Shown here: piece after piece, positions 7,388-16,696 of the stretch
Layout of the letters: each line of letters starts with the position of its first letter
Numbering within the stretch: position 1 is the first letter of the stretch
DNA from: Phaeocystidibacter sp965659725
GTDB taxonomy: Bacteria; Bacteroidota; Bacteroidia; Flavobacteriales; Schleiferiaceae
DNA length: 64,000 bases
Reading direction: 5' to 3'
Assembly (NCBI GenBank): GCA_965659725.1
Contig: CBFHXG010000005.1
Location: 31,070-95,069, forward strand
Translations under genes and position numbers: made by a program
Notes under the pieces: generated by a model
What the model saw: the letters and a program-made list of their open reading frames with translations, nothing else
The model's database searches: none
What the model was told of the DNA's origin: nothing

Positions 7388-9547
7388 TTATTTCATTAAG
7401 GTCACGCTGCCAGACTCTTGGGCTGAAGATCCAATCGGACCACCCGTTGCGGAGATCACGTAGAAGTAAGTTCCCTCAGCCATTTCACGGCCATTTGAAG
7501 TAAGACCATTCCACGCGTTCGCATTGGTGTAATTGTCATTGTAATACACCTCTTTACCCCAACGGTCGTAGATCGTAACACGCACATTGTCAAAAGCTTC
7601 TATGCCTCTGATCGTCCAGCGATCGTTCAATGCATTTTCATCTGGAGTGAACACATTCGGTATGCGAAGAACCACGTCTGGTTCTGGAACTGGATCCGGA
7701 TCTGAAGGGATGCCAAACACGATCCAATTGGACTCAGATTGATAATCGTTCTCAATATTGGTCTTCACTCTTAATGCATAGGTTCCTTCTGCCAATCCCG
7801 AAGCATCGAACACATACGATGAGTCAGCGGTTGGGAAGAATGGATCATTGATAGGTGACCACGTGTAGTCCCCGTTTGCATCCGCTATGCCCAACTCCCC
7901 AGTGTATGTGGCTGTCCAACCATCGTAGCTGGTCCACGTCATCGGCACTTCACCGTTGTTCAGTGATCCTTCGAGTAAGATGCTATTGATGCCTCGCGTA
8001 TAATCCAGCTCTTGGCCACCCGCAATGAATTGCGCCCTGTAACGGAAGGAGTTGTTGTCAACAGAGGTGCCATTCGTCGTATAATCCACATAGCCAGAAT
8101 CGGCTACATTGGCGGTTCCAACGAGATTGTAGGTCTGACCATTATCATCCGACCTAAAGATCCTGATGAAATCAACGAAGCTTTCCGAGAGCGTGTTGGT
8201 ATCGAGCGACCATTGCACATAGGTGTGCCGATCATCAAATACGGTCACATTTTCTAAGTCGTACACGGGATCCAAACAATCATCCACTCTCAATATGATG
8301 GTATCGAATTCATTCATCGATTTACCACATTTATTGAATAGCGTGTTTCCGTCTGTACCTACTTTAGTGTAGAGGTAGTAATCACCATTGAATATGAGGG
8401 GTTTGAAGAGGTCCAGTCGAACTGAGTCCGTCTCCGAATTGACATCACAGAATGGTAAAGCTCGTTTTATGGGTAATGGTTGCCCGGTGGGCGTTGTCAA
8501 ACGAAAATCCGTCCCATCATCTGCTACAGAGAAGCACTCGATAGGCAGTGTGAATTGTAGTGTCACTGAAGTGTCGCCACAATCATAGTCTTTCACTTGC
8601 CGTCCTAAGGTATCCAGGTAAACACCCGGGGCTAGGGGATCCAGACGAACACCGGCATTGACCTCAGGCCTACAATTCGTCCTAACCACCAATTGGATCT
8701 CCCTTGAAGCGAAGCCAATTTCATCCCAAATACCATTCAGTGTATCGAAGCGGAATTCGCGAACTACGATAGCGAAGGTGGAAACCTCATCGGCAGTGGC
8801 ATTGCTTTGGAACGTAAGTGTTCCTGTGCCTGGGTTCAGTGTAAAAGGAAATTGAGGATCAGTGCTGATCGGGTTTGTGAAAGAGAAGTTAGCATTGTAG
8901 TTCACTTGAGCGTTAGCTGTGTTCAAAGCAGGAACTAGCTCGTAGTAAAGGGAGTCTCCATCCGGCTCAACTGCGTTTTGTTGGTAAACTTGATACGCAT
9001 CCTTACATGCATAGTTAACTGGAGTATTCAAGAAATTTGGAGCAGAGTTGTTGCCCAATCGACGGTTGAGTTCTGCTTCGAAATAGAAGTTACCTCCATT
9101 TTGGATGTTGGTGTAGTTGTTTGGACGACAGCAACCCAATAGCCAAATCCTAAACTGGGTACAACTGGAGTTGATCACGATGGTATCCTTATAGATATTC
9201 ACTTGGGGGTCGGGGATACCCGATCCCGGCAGGATACAATCGAATGCACCCAAGGTGCTAGCTGGAAACTCAGGTTGAGTACGGAACATCTGAAGCTGTT
9301 GGGAGTACGAGCAATTGATGCCATCGATGCGGATGTCGGTAATGTTGAGGTCGGTCAATAAAGGCGACTGCAAGTTGGCACCTGTTCCTTCTCGGTAAAT
9401 GACCATGGTAATTTCATACTGGTTGGGTACACCGGTTTGGTCACCTATGTATTTGTAGTAGATGTCACCGCCAATAATGTGGGATGCATCAGCGCCGAAG
9501 CTCAATATCAAGAGAGAGAATACGGAGAGTAGTTTGAACCATTTCAT
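7388..9547 (-). CDS. Secreted surface protein with gliding-motility-associated C-terminal domain (paralogue 2)
   Basis: A 719-residue exported protein paralogous to the downstream gene. The signal peptide ends at about residue 21 (GADA|SHIIGGDIYYKYIG). Shared landmarks include GVRLDP.APGV.LD..GRQ, a VTLQFTL..EC.SVA.DGTDFRL segment, a KPLIFNGDYYLY segment and a KCGKSMNEFDTIIL segment. The C-terminal T9SS type B domain is at ~630-719 (IPNVFTPDENALNDRWTIRG, YDRWGKEVYY, EGTYFYVISA). Cysteines are conserved between the paralogues and probably form disulfides outside the cell. It is transcribed upstream of paralogue 1 with a hairpin in between. Confidence 0.88.
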   Translation of the reverse strand: MKWFKLLSVFSLLILSFGADASHIIGGDIYYKYIGDQTGVPNQYEITMVIYREGTGANLQSPLLTDLNITDIRIDGINCSYSQQLQMFRTQPEFPASTLGAFDCILPGSGIPDPQVNIYKDTIVINSSCTQFRIWLLGCCRPNNYTNIQNGGNFYFEAELNRRLGNNSAPNFLNTPVNYACKDAYQVYQQNAVEPDGDSLYYELVPALNTANAQVNYNANFSFTNPISTDPQFPFTLNPGTGTLTFQSNATADEVSTFAIVVREFRFDTLNGIWDEIGFASREIQLVVRTNCRPEVNAGVRLDPLAPGVYLDTLGRQVKDYDCGDTSVTLQFTLPIECFSVADDGTDFRLTTPTGQPLPIKRALPFCDVNSETDSVRLDLFKPLIFNGDYYLYTKVGTDGNTLFNKCGKSMNEFDTIILRVDDCLDPVYDLENVTVFDDRHTYVQWSLDTNTLSESFVDFIRIFRSDDNGQTYNLVGTANVADSGYVDYTTNGTSVDNNSFRYRAQFIAGGQELDYTRGINSILLEGSLNNGEVPMTWTSYDGWTATYTGELGIADANGDYTWSPINDPFFPTADSSYVFDASGLAEGTYALRVKTNIENDYQSESNWIVFGIPSDPDPVPEPDVVLRIPNVFTPDENALNDRWTIRGIEAFDNVRVTIYDRWGKEVYYNDNYTNANAWNGLTSNGREMAEGTYFYVISATGGPIGSSAQESGSVTLMK

Positions 9548-9789
9548 AGCGTTAATTTTTGCGTGGGAATGCGATTAGTAACACCGAAATGTATCTCAGT
9601 CAATGGCTTTCTTCAATAGGTAATGAGAGGGCAATGGCGATGGATTTGTGGTAGACCCTTTAGCTCGTGCTTTCGTTTTCTCGACCGAAACAGCCGTTTA
9701 TAATTCGGCGCATGAGGGTGAGTTGGCGATATTTCTTCGCTTGCTCAATCAGGGATATTGACCACTTACTGAGAGTGGGTGTTCGAAGA

Positions 9790-10389
9790 TCAGATCAAAA
9801 GACTCACTGAAGTGATGATGAGCCCTGTGAAGTATCCCAAAACGACCTGTGGAAGGGTGTGGGCTTCGAGCTTCAATCGAGCGGTGCCCACCAAACCGCT
9901 AAATAAAATGGTCATCGATATGATCTCGAGCATCATCACGCCATAGGTATGGGAAAGGTATACAGCGGTTGCGGTGACCCCCCCAACGCCTGCCATGTGA
10001 ACGCTCCACTTTGAAAAGCGAAGGAGCAGGTAGAAGATCATGAGTGTTGCTGCAGACGCGATCAATAGTCGAATGATCTCTTGCGGGAGTTCCTGTTTTC
10101 GGAGTGCGTTTGCCGCAAATAAGAAAAAGGCGATGGCTACCAAGAATGGAAGACGTCTATCTCGAGGCTCCTTCATGTGAAGGGAGTCGATCATTCCAAG
10201 ATAGCGCATCAACACAGAGAAGATGCCTGGCATTATGTAGGTGGACACGAATACAAATGCTACGGTGAAGTACATCTGTTCGTCGGGCACGTGAATGGGG
10301 ACAGTAGCCAAGACAAGCACGGCGCCGATGGAAGGAACCAATGCAGGGTGAAAGAGATAAGAAAGAACTTGAGCAAACCGCTTCGACAT
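9790..10389 (-). CDS. PAP2-like phosphatase-family membrane protein
   Basis: A 199-residue multi-spanning membrane protein (about six hydrophobic segments). The PAP2 core is partly recognisable: KWSVHMAGVGG (~125-135) resembles the SxH motif, and ARLKLEAHTLPQVVLGYFTG (~169-188) resembles the C-terminal R-H-x(3)-D/Q motif. The first PAP2 motif (KxxxxxRP) appears as KEPRDRRLPF (~73-82). A lipid-phosphate phosphatase role is plausible but not certain. Its ATG lies 2 nt after the rpoN stop, so it ends an asnS-rpoN-PAP2 operon. Confidence 0.75.
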   Translation of the reverse strand: MSKRFAQVLSYLFHPALVPSIGAVLVLATVPIHVPDEQMYFTVAFVFVSTYIMPGIFSVLMRYLGMIDSLHMKEPRDRRLPFLVAIAFFLFAANALRKQELPQEIIRLLIASAATLMIFYLLLRFSKWSVHMAGVGGVTATAVYLSHTYGVMMLEIISMTILFSGLVGTARLKLEAHTLPQVVLGYFTGLIITSVSLLI

Positions 10390-10391
10390 GG

Positions 10392-11846
10392 TTAGAGTTC
10401 TTTACGCAGGCGAGCTACAGAGATGCCGAGTTGCTCTCTATATTTTGCAACGGTCCTACGGGCGATAGGATATCCTTTTTCTTTTAGCAACTTGGCCAAT
10501 GCCTCGTCGGTGAGTGGTTTGCGCTTGTCTTCTTCGCCGATGCTTTCTTCGAGGATCTTCTTGATCTCACGCGTTGACACATCTTCGCCATCGCTGTTTT
10601 TCATTGACTCTGAGAAGAAGGTCTTGATCAAGAAAGTACCATAAGGAGTTTGAACGTATTTGTTGCTGGCTACTCGGCTGACGGTTGAGATATCCATGTC
10701 GATCTTCTCTGCAATATCCTTCAGGATCATGGGCTTCAGCTTGCGCTCATCACCCGTGAGGAAATAGTCTTTTTGATATTCCATGATGGTAGACATGGTA
10801 AGGAGAAGCGTTTGCTGCCTTTGACGGATCGCATCGATGAACCATTTGGCGGCATCGATCTTTTGCTTCACGAACATGAGTGCGTCTTTTTCGCTTTTGG
10901 TAGCCTTGCCTTTGCTGTCGCGATAATGCTCAAGCATGTTCTTATACTCTCTGCTGATATTCAGTTCAGGAGCGTTCTTGCCATTGAGTTGAAGCTTGAG
11001 TTCCCCGTCTTCTATCGAGATCAGGAAGTCGGGGGTGACGTTTTCGGTTGGTTTCGAACCATCGGAAACGGATCCGCCGGGTTTTGGATTGAGTCTGGAT
11101 ATTTCTGCAAGTGCATCGCGAAGTTGATCTTCATCGATCTCGAGTTTATCCATCAACTTTGAATAGTGCTTGCGAACGAACTCATCGAAATAATCCTCAA
11201 TGATCTCGAGGGCTCTATTTACTTCAGGCGACCTTTGTCTTTTGGACAGCTGGAGAGCCAGGCACTCTTGAAGTGAACGGGCACCAACACCTGGAGGATC
11301 GAGGTCTTGGATAACGCGAAGAAGGGATTCGAGATGGTCGATGTCGGTGTAAACACCTTGGGCAAAAGCAAGGTCATCCACTACGTCTTGAAGTTCTCTT
11401 CTGAGATAGCCGTCGTCGTCGATGTTCCCTACTAGATAATCTGCGATCTTTTGGTCTTCCTCCGATAGGTTTCGCATGCCCAATTGGGTGCGAAGTGTTT
11501 GAATGAACGAGGTACCTCCGGAGAGAGGGACGCGCTCATCTTCATCATCGGAACTGTAGTTGTTGGCATGGAGGCGATACTCAGGAACTTCGTCGTCGCT
11601 CAGGTATTGATCGATATCAAAGTCTTCATCGCGCTCCTCCCTTTCTTCATTGCGTGCTTCCTCGTCGCGTTCGTATTCGTCGCGAGAATCTTCTTCCTTG
11701 CCTTCGTCGAGGGCAGGGTTTACTTCCAGCTCTTCTTGAATGCGTTCTTCCAATGCCTGGGTTGGCAATTGGATGAGTTTCATGAGCTGAATCTGTTGAG
11801 GAGACAGCTTTTGCTGGAGTTTCTGTTGAAGGGATTGCTTAAGCAT
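10392..11846 (-). CDS. rpoN: RNA polymerase sigma-54 factor RpoN
   Basis: A 484-residue sigma-54, which directs RNA polymerase to -24/-12 promoters and needs an AAA+ activator. Region I is the Q/L-rich start (MLKQSLQQKLQQKLSPQQIQ). Region II is a very acidic D/E/R stretch (~50-95). The core-binding and DNA-binding domains follow, and the RpoN box ARRTVAKYRE is at 462-471 near the end. All regions are present and length is normal. It is located 65 nt downstream of asnS on the same strand, an order I know from other Flavobacteriia. No sigma-54 activator gene is in this window. Confidence 0.97.
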   Translation of the reverse strand: MLKQSLQQKLQQKLSPQQIQLMKLIQLPTQALEERIQEELEVNPALDEGKEEDSRDEYERDEEARNEEREERDEDFDIDQYLSDDEVPEYRLHANNYSSDDEDERVPLSGGTSFIQTLRTQLGMRNLSEEDQKIADYLVGNIDDDGYLRRELQDVVDDLAFAQGVYTDIDHLESLLRVIQDLDPPGVGARSLQECLALQLSKRQRSPEVNRALEIIEDYFDEFVRKHYSKLMDKLEIDEDQLRDALAEISRLNPKPGGSVSDGSKPTENVTPDFLISIEDGELKLQLNGKNAPELNISREYKNMLEHYRDSKGKATKSEKDALMFVKQKIDAAKWFIDAIRQRQQTLLLTMSTIMEYQKDYFLTGDERKLKPMILKDIAEKIDMDISTVSRVASNKYVQTPYGTFLIKTFFSESMKNSDGEDVSTREIKKILEESIGEEDKRKPLTDEALAKLLKEKGYPIARRTVAKYREQLGISVARLRKEL

Positions 11847-11911
11847 ATTCGCCGATTAACAAACCTCGGGCCAAATTGGTCCGGCTGTAAATCAAAGGTG
11901 CAAAAAATGCT

Positions 11912-13345
11912 TTAAAATTCAGCGCGACCCGGAGTTCTTGGGAACGGAATTACGTCGCGGATGTTACCCATACCCGTAACGAATTGCACGAGACGTTCGA
12001 ATCCGAGGCCAAAACCGCTGTGTACACACGTTCCGAACTTTCGGGTATCGAGGTACCACCAAAGCTCTTCTTCTTCGATGCCCATGGCCTTCATTTTATT
12101 CAGAAGAACATCGTAACGCTCCTCGCGTTGTGATCCACCTACGATCTCACCGATGCCAGGGAAGAGCACGTCCATAGCGCGAACGGTCTTTTCATCTTCG
12201 TTAAGGCGCATATAGAATGCCTTGATAGTAGCTGGGTAATCGAAAAGGATAACGGGACTCTTGAAGTGCTTTTCAACGAGGTATCGTTCGTGTTCACTTT
12301 GAAGATCAGCTCCCCAACCTTCGATCTTGTATTGGAACTTGCCTTTTTTATTCGGTTTTGAATTGCGAAGGATGTCGATGGCTTCAGTGTAGCTCAAGCG
12401 AACGAAGTTATTCTCAACGATAAACTTCAAGCGCTCGATCAAGCCTTGCTCTGAACGTTGTTGTTGTGGCTTCGCATTCTCCTCTTCCTCAAATCGCTTG
12501 TCGAGGAACTCAAGGTCTTCAACACAGTTTTCCAAGATATACTTGATAACGAACTTGAGGAAGTCTTCGGAGAGATCCATGTTATCGTCGAGGTCATTGA
12601 AGGCCACCTCTGGTTCGATCATCCAGAACTCTGCAAGGTGTCGAGAGGTGTTTGAATTCTCGGCTCGGAAGGTTGGTCCGAATGTATACACCTTTGAAAG
12701 CCCCATGGCACCCAGTTCGGCTTCGAGCTGACCGCTTACGGTGAGGTTGGTTTCGCGACCGAAGAAATCTTCTTTGTAATTGACATTTCCATTTTCATCC
12801 TTAGGCGGGTTGGCCGGATCCAAGGCGGTAACGCGGAACATTTCACCAGCACCTTCGGCATCGGAACCGGTGATGATAGGTGTATGAAGGTTGAAGAAAC
12901 CGCGGTCGTGGAAATATTTGTGGATGGCAAATGATGCATTGTGACGGATGCGCATGACGGCGCTAATGGTAGCGGTACGCATTCTCAAATGGGCGATATC
13001 ACGCAAGAACTCAAGAGAGTGTTTCTTGGGTTGAAGTGGATACTCATCGGGATTGGCCTCACCAAGAACTTCAACGCTTTTAGCTTGGATTTCTACATTC
13101 TGACCTTTACCCTGGCTTGTAACAAGGTCGCCGGTTACAGAAATACAAGCTCCGGTATTGATCCTTTTGAGAAGATCCTCCTCCGTGCTTTCGAAGTCAA
13201 CAACACACTGCAAGTTGGCAACGATACTACCGTCATTTAGGGCGATGAACCGATTGGCTCTGAAGGTCCTTACCCATCCGCGAACAGTTACTTCCGCTCC
13301 TACGGGAAGTTTGGTCAAGCATTCTTTTACTGTAGCTATCTGCAT
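11912..13345 (-). CDS. asnS: Asparaginyl-tRNA synthetase
   Basis: A 477-residue class IIb aminoacyl-tRNA synthetase charging tRNA-Asn. The N-terminal OB-fold anticodon-binding domain is at about 12-110 (VTVRGWVRTFRANRFIALND). The class II catalytic core carries motif 2 (TFGPTFRAENSNTSRHLAEF) and motif 3 (GFGLGFERLVQFVTGMGNIR) followed by IPFPRTPGRAEF at the C-terminus. An intact AsnRS together with gatC elsewhere in the window suggests that GatCAB here mainly serves Glu-tRNA-Gln. It is the first gene of the asnS-rpoN-PAP2 operon. CACTTTTG, one base off the -7 consensus, lies about 30 nt upstream. Confidence 0.97.
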   Translation of the reverse strand: MQIATVKECLTKLPVGAEVTVRGWVRTFRANRFIALNDGSIVANLQCVVDFESTEEDLLKRINTGACISVTGDLVTSQGKGQNVEIQAKSVEVLGEANPDEYPLQPKKHSLEFLRDIAHLRMRTATISAVMRIRHNASFAIHKYFHDRGFFNLHTPIITGSDAEGAGEMFRVTALDPANPPKDENGNVNYKEDFFGRETNLTVSGQLEAELGAMGLSKVYTFGPTFRAENSNTSRHLAEFWMIEPEVAFNDLDDNMDLSEDFLKFVIKYILENCVEDLEFLDKRFEEEENAKPQQQRSEQGLIERLKFIVENNFVRLSYTEAIDILRNSKPNKKGKFQYKIEGWGADLQSEHERYLVEKHFKSPVILFDYPATIKAFYMRLNEDEKTVRAMDVLFPGIGEIVGGSQREERYDVLLNKMKAMGIEEEELWWYLDTRKFGTCVHSGFGLGFERLVQFVTGMGNIRDVIPFPRTPGRAEF

Positions 13346-13489
13346 GTCTCTGAGTTCCGTGATTTAAGCGCTGCAAAAGTGCAATTTTTTACGATTCTCT
13401 GAGTGATCCAAGGTCGAAAACCTCACACAGGAGAAGTTCCGCGGGAAACATTTTTAACAAAAAACGTTTCCAACACGAAAAATGTACTC

Positions 13490-13497
13490 TATTTTTG
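13490..13497 (+). promoter_or_regulatory. -7 box (TATTTTTG) of the TetR efflux operon
   Basis: An exact TAnnTTTG match 8 nt before the ATG at 13506. Because the box lies downstream of the alternative upstream ATG at 13482, it argues that translation begins at 13506. The 5' leader must be very short (a few nt). Confidence 0.6.
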
Positions 13498-13505
13498 CGG
13501 CCGTT

Positions 13506-14123
13506 ATGGAGCAACAAGAAAAATTCATCATAGAGGGATCTACGGAGCTGTTCATCAAGTACGGCATTCGCAGTATCACCATGGATGATGTGGCGAGGGA
13601 GCTAGCAGTTAGCAAGAAGACGTTGTATAAGTATGTTTCGAACAAGGCAGATCTGGTAGATCGCTGTGTGAAGCATACGTACGAAAGTGTGCGTGAGGTA
13701 ATTGAGGAGGCCATTGGGCTTTCTCAGAATGCGATCGACGAACTCTTCGCCATAGATTCATCCTTATCAGAGGCCATGAAGGCGCAACACCCTGCGCTGG
13801 AATTCCAACTCAAGAAGTACTATCCCGCAACGTGGAAGTGGTTGTCGAATCGTCAAGAACAGATGATCATGGATCAAACGCGAAAGAATCTTGAGAAGGG
13901 AATCGAGCAGGGGGTATATAGGAAGGACTTCGACATAGAGATGATTGCCTATCTATACTTCGCTCAATTCGTGGCGATGCACAATGAAGATATTGTGCCG
14001 ATGCAGCTATGTGAGAACCCGAAGTTCATGAAAACGCACTTCGAGTATCACTTGCGTGGTATTGTATCTAAAAAAGGACTGTCATACTTGGAAGATAAAC
14101 TTCAAGAAATATCACAAAACTGA
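13506..14123 (+). CDS. TetR/AcrR-family transcriptional regulator
   Basis: A 205-residue regulator. The N-terminal TetR HTH is clear at about 5-50: IKYGIRSITMDDVARELAVS followed by KKTLYKYVSNKADLV. A helical ligand-binding domain of about 150 residues follows. I use ATG 13506 because a perfect -7 promoter box ends 8 nt upstream. The longer frame from 13482 (213 aa) would start upstream of that box. It is the first gene of a plus-strand operon with TolC, adaptor and RND pump, so it probably represses this pump. The inducer is unknown. Confidence 0.92.
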   Translation: MEQQEKFIIEGSTELFIKYGIRSITMDDVARELAVSKKTLYKYVSNKADLVDRCVKHTYESVREVIEEAIGLSQNAIDELFAIDSSLSEAMKAQHPALEFQLKKYYPATWKWLSNRQEQMIMDQTRKNLEKGIEQGVYRKDFDIEMIAYLYFAQFVAMHNEDIVPMQLCENPKFMKTHFEYHLRGIVSKKGLSYLEDKLQEISQN

Positions 14124-14134
14124 AAACACAAACC

Positions 14135-15532
14135 ATGAAACGAATCATCAATGGCATCGGCATGTCGGCACTTCTCCTCGGGAGTCTGATAGGTCATGCT
14201 CAAACTGCTTCAACTTCAGAGTCGAGGTCGTTTACCCGAGAGCAAGCGGAGATGTATGCTCTTGATAATGGCTATGACATGCGTTATAACACATTGGAGA
14301 TCGAGAGAGCCAAAGCTGTTATTTGGGAGAATGTAGCGCTCGGACTTCCCAATGTAAGTATCGATGCGAATTTGATCAATAATACCGATCTGCCTCAATT
14401 CGTGTTTCCAGACTTTGCCACTGGCGAACCACAGTTGATTGCCGCAGGTATTCAATATACTTCCCTTGCAGGGGTAACGGTAGACCAACTCATTTTCGAT
14501 GGTTCATATATCGTAGCCCTCGTAGCAACGGAGGTGGTGCGTCAAAATGCGCGAAACGATTACGAAAAGTCGGCCATCGAAACACGCGCTCAAGTAGCGG
14601 AAGCCTATAATGCTGTTCTGGTAACGGACCGCTCTCTTGAGATCGTAAGAGAAGATATCGAATTTATCGAAAGAAGCTTGTCGGAAACAAGAAGTCTATT
14701 CGACGAAGGCCTCGTGGAACAGTCGGATGTAGACCAGCTTGACCTCCTTCTGACGAACCTCAGAGCGAATGAAGACTATCTCGAACGTCAGGTTACTGTG
14801 GTTCGGACGATCCTTAAATTACGCATGGGAATTCCTGTTCAGGAAACCATCACACTTACTGATGATATCGAAACCTTGCTCTTCATTGCTTCGGATGGAA
14901 CGAACCTACTTAGTGAGCAATTCGATGCAACCACCCATATTGATTACCGCACGTTGCAGAACGGAATTCGTGGTCAAGAGTTGAACCTCAGAAACGAACA
15001 GGTGCAATGGTTGCCGAAGCTGAGCGCATTCTACCAGTACAACTACAACTATGCGAGTGAAGAATTTGGAGGGCTGTATTCAAGCACCAATTCATCTTCG
15101 TTCGACTATGTTACTTCCAATGTTGGCTTGAGTTTGCGTTGGAATCTCTTTCAGGGGAGTGGCAAGTTTGCGAGGGTGCAGGAAGCCCAGGTGGCCTTGG
15201 AGCAGCTCAGGGTTCAAGAAGAACAATTGAACGATGCACTTCAATTGGAATATCAAGTTGCCAAGGCTGAATATGCATACGCTATCAATAACTATCTCGC
15301 ACAGCGAAAGAATGCACAGATCGCTAAAGACATTAGGGACCGTTCTGCTATCAAGTTCAAAGAAGGTGTTGCGTCTAGCTTAGAATTCACCACTGCGGAG
15401 CGCCAATATCAAGAAGCATTGAGAAATGCTATTTCTGTTGGTCAAGAAGCGCTGAACAAGCGCATTGCCTTGGAAAAGGTCCTCGGCAAATTCAATCTGA
15501 ATCAAACTACTACAAATACTACACAAGAATGA
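14135..15532 (+). CDS. TolC-family outer-membrane efflux channel
   Basis: A 465-residue outer-membrane factor. The signal peptide is at about 1-22 (GSLIGHAQ). Two OEP repeats of long alpha-helical coiled-coil hairpins follow (~30-240 and ~260-455), including the AQVAEAYNAVLVTDRSLEIV helix and LSLRWNLFQGSGKF, the beta-strand entry typical of TolC repeat 2. It forms the trimeric exit duct for the adaptor and RND pump encoded immediately downstream. Its stop overlaps the adaptor start by 4 nt (ATGA), indicating translational coupling. Confidence 0.93.
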   Translation: MKRIINGIGMSALLLGSLIGHAQTASTSESRSFTREQAEMYALDNGYDMRYNTLEIERAKAVIWENVALGLPNVSIDANLINNTDLPQFVFPDFATGEPQLIAAGIQYTSLAGVTVDQLIFDGSYIVALVATEVVRQNARNDYEKSAIETRAQVAEAYNAVLVTDRSLEIVREDIEFIERSLSETRSLFDEGLVEQSDVDQLDLLLTNLRANEDYLERQVTVVRTILKLRMGIPVQETITLTDDIETLLFIASDGTNLLSEQFDATTHIDYRTLQNGIRGQELNLRNEQVQWLPKLSAFYQYNYNYASEEFGGLYSSTNSSSFDYVTSNVGLSLRWNLFQGSGKFARVQEAQVALEQLRVQEEQLNDALQLEYQVAKAEYAYAINNYLAQRKNAQIAKDIRDRSAIKFKEGVASSLEFTTAERQYQEALRNAISVGQEALNKRIALEKVLGKFNLNQTTTNTTQE

Positions 15533-16665
15533 AAACGGTAAAGTATATCATTCCATTCCTCGCCATCGCTGCTGTTTCGTGTGAGCAGCCGAAGGCACAG
15601 GGCTTGGCAGAGCTTCGCGCAGAACGCGATAGCCTATCGACCCTTAACTCGACGATCCAAGCAAGGTTGCTTGAACTCGATGAAGAGATCGCCTTGAAGG
15701 ATAGTTCATTATCCTACACTACGGTTTCAACACACAACGTAACAACAGGGCCTTTCAATCACTACTTCCAAGTTTATGGCTCCGTGGAAGCTGATAGGAA
15801 CGTCACACTTTACGCCGAGTCTGCCGGCATGATCGAGCGCGTCAATGTTCGTGAAGGTCAAACCGTGAAGCAGGGTCAGCGACTTTTGGAGATCGATGAT
15901 GAGATCATCCTGAATAACATCTCTGAGGTTCAGACGTCGCTTGAACTAGCGGAGGAATTGTACAAGAAACAAGAGCGTTTGTGGAACCAGAATATCGGTT
16001 CTGAGGTTCAGTATCTTGAAGCTAAGAACAACTATGAAAGCTTGAATTCGAGATTGGCGACGCTTGAATCGCAATTGAGAATGGCCAACTTGACTGCTCC
16101 GTTTGCTGGTGTGGTAGATGAGGTGTTCCTCAAGGCCGGTGAGTATGCGGCTCCGGGTACACCAATCGTTCGACTCGTTAATATGTCGCAGGTCTATGTT
16201 ACCGCCGACGTCCCTGAATCCTACGTAAACCGCGTAGAAACAGGTTCAGAAGTGACTCTGTACTTCCGCTCGATCAACGACACCATCACCGCAAACATCA
16301 TACAAGTAGGTCAATTCATCAACCCGGATAACCGCACCTTCAAGATCAAGGTTGGTATTGATGGCGGTGCTGGAAAGTACAAGCCGAATATGATGGCCGG
16401 AGTTCGCATTCGTGATTATGGTGTGGATACCGCTGTGGTACTACCTAATCACTTGATCCAACAGGATCAAAATGGCCGTTCATTCGTGTATGTCATCAAC
16501 CGATCTGAAAACGATTTAGGGAAAGTGGAGCGCAGAATCATTGGAACTGGACTTTCATACGAGGGCGAGACAGAGGTTCGATCTGGTCTGAGTGGAGGCG
16601 AACTGATCGTTGATCGCGGTGCTCGAAGCATTCAAGATGGCGAACGCATCCGTATCGTAGAATAA
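15529..16665 (+). CDS. RND efflux periplasmic adaptor lipoprotein
   Basis: A 378-residue membrane fusion protein with a lipoprotein signal (AAVSC, Cys19). A short coiled coil follows (LAELRAERDSLSTLNSTIQA). The lipoyl halves are VNVREGQTVKQGQRLLEIDD and LTAPFAGVVDEVFLKAGEYA. Next come the beta-barrel (VTADVPESYVNRVETGSEVT) and the membrane-proximal domain. It couples the TolC channel to the RND permease. The adaptor of the MarR operon, by contrast, uses a TM anchor, so the two pump systems are only distantly related. Confidence 0.93.
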   Translation: MKTVKYIIPFLAIAAVSCEQPKAQGLAELRAERDSLSTLNSTIQARLLELDEEIALKDSSLSYTTVSTHNVTTGPFNHYFQVYGSVEADRNVTLYAESAGMIERVNVREGQTVKQGQRLLEIDDEIILNNISEVQTSLELAEELYKKQERLWNQNIGSEVQYLEAKNNYESLNSRLATLESQLRMANLTAPFAGVVDEVFLKAGEYAAPGTPIVRLVNMSQVYVTADVPESYVNRVETGSEVTLYFRSINDTITANIIQVGQFINPDNRTFKIKVGIDGGAGKYKPNMMAGVRIRDYGVDTAVVLPNHLIQQDQNGRSFVYVINRSENDLGKVERRIIGTGLSYEGETEVRSGLSGGELIVDRGARSIQDGERIRIVE

Positions 16666-16696
16666 GAGATTAAGTAGTAACGACTCACATTCCATT

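Noticed and set aside
9548..9789. Gap between paralogue 2 and the PAP2-like gene, checked for a small gene
   Set aside because: No ORF with credible start or composition and only a weak 5-bp hairpin near 9760.
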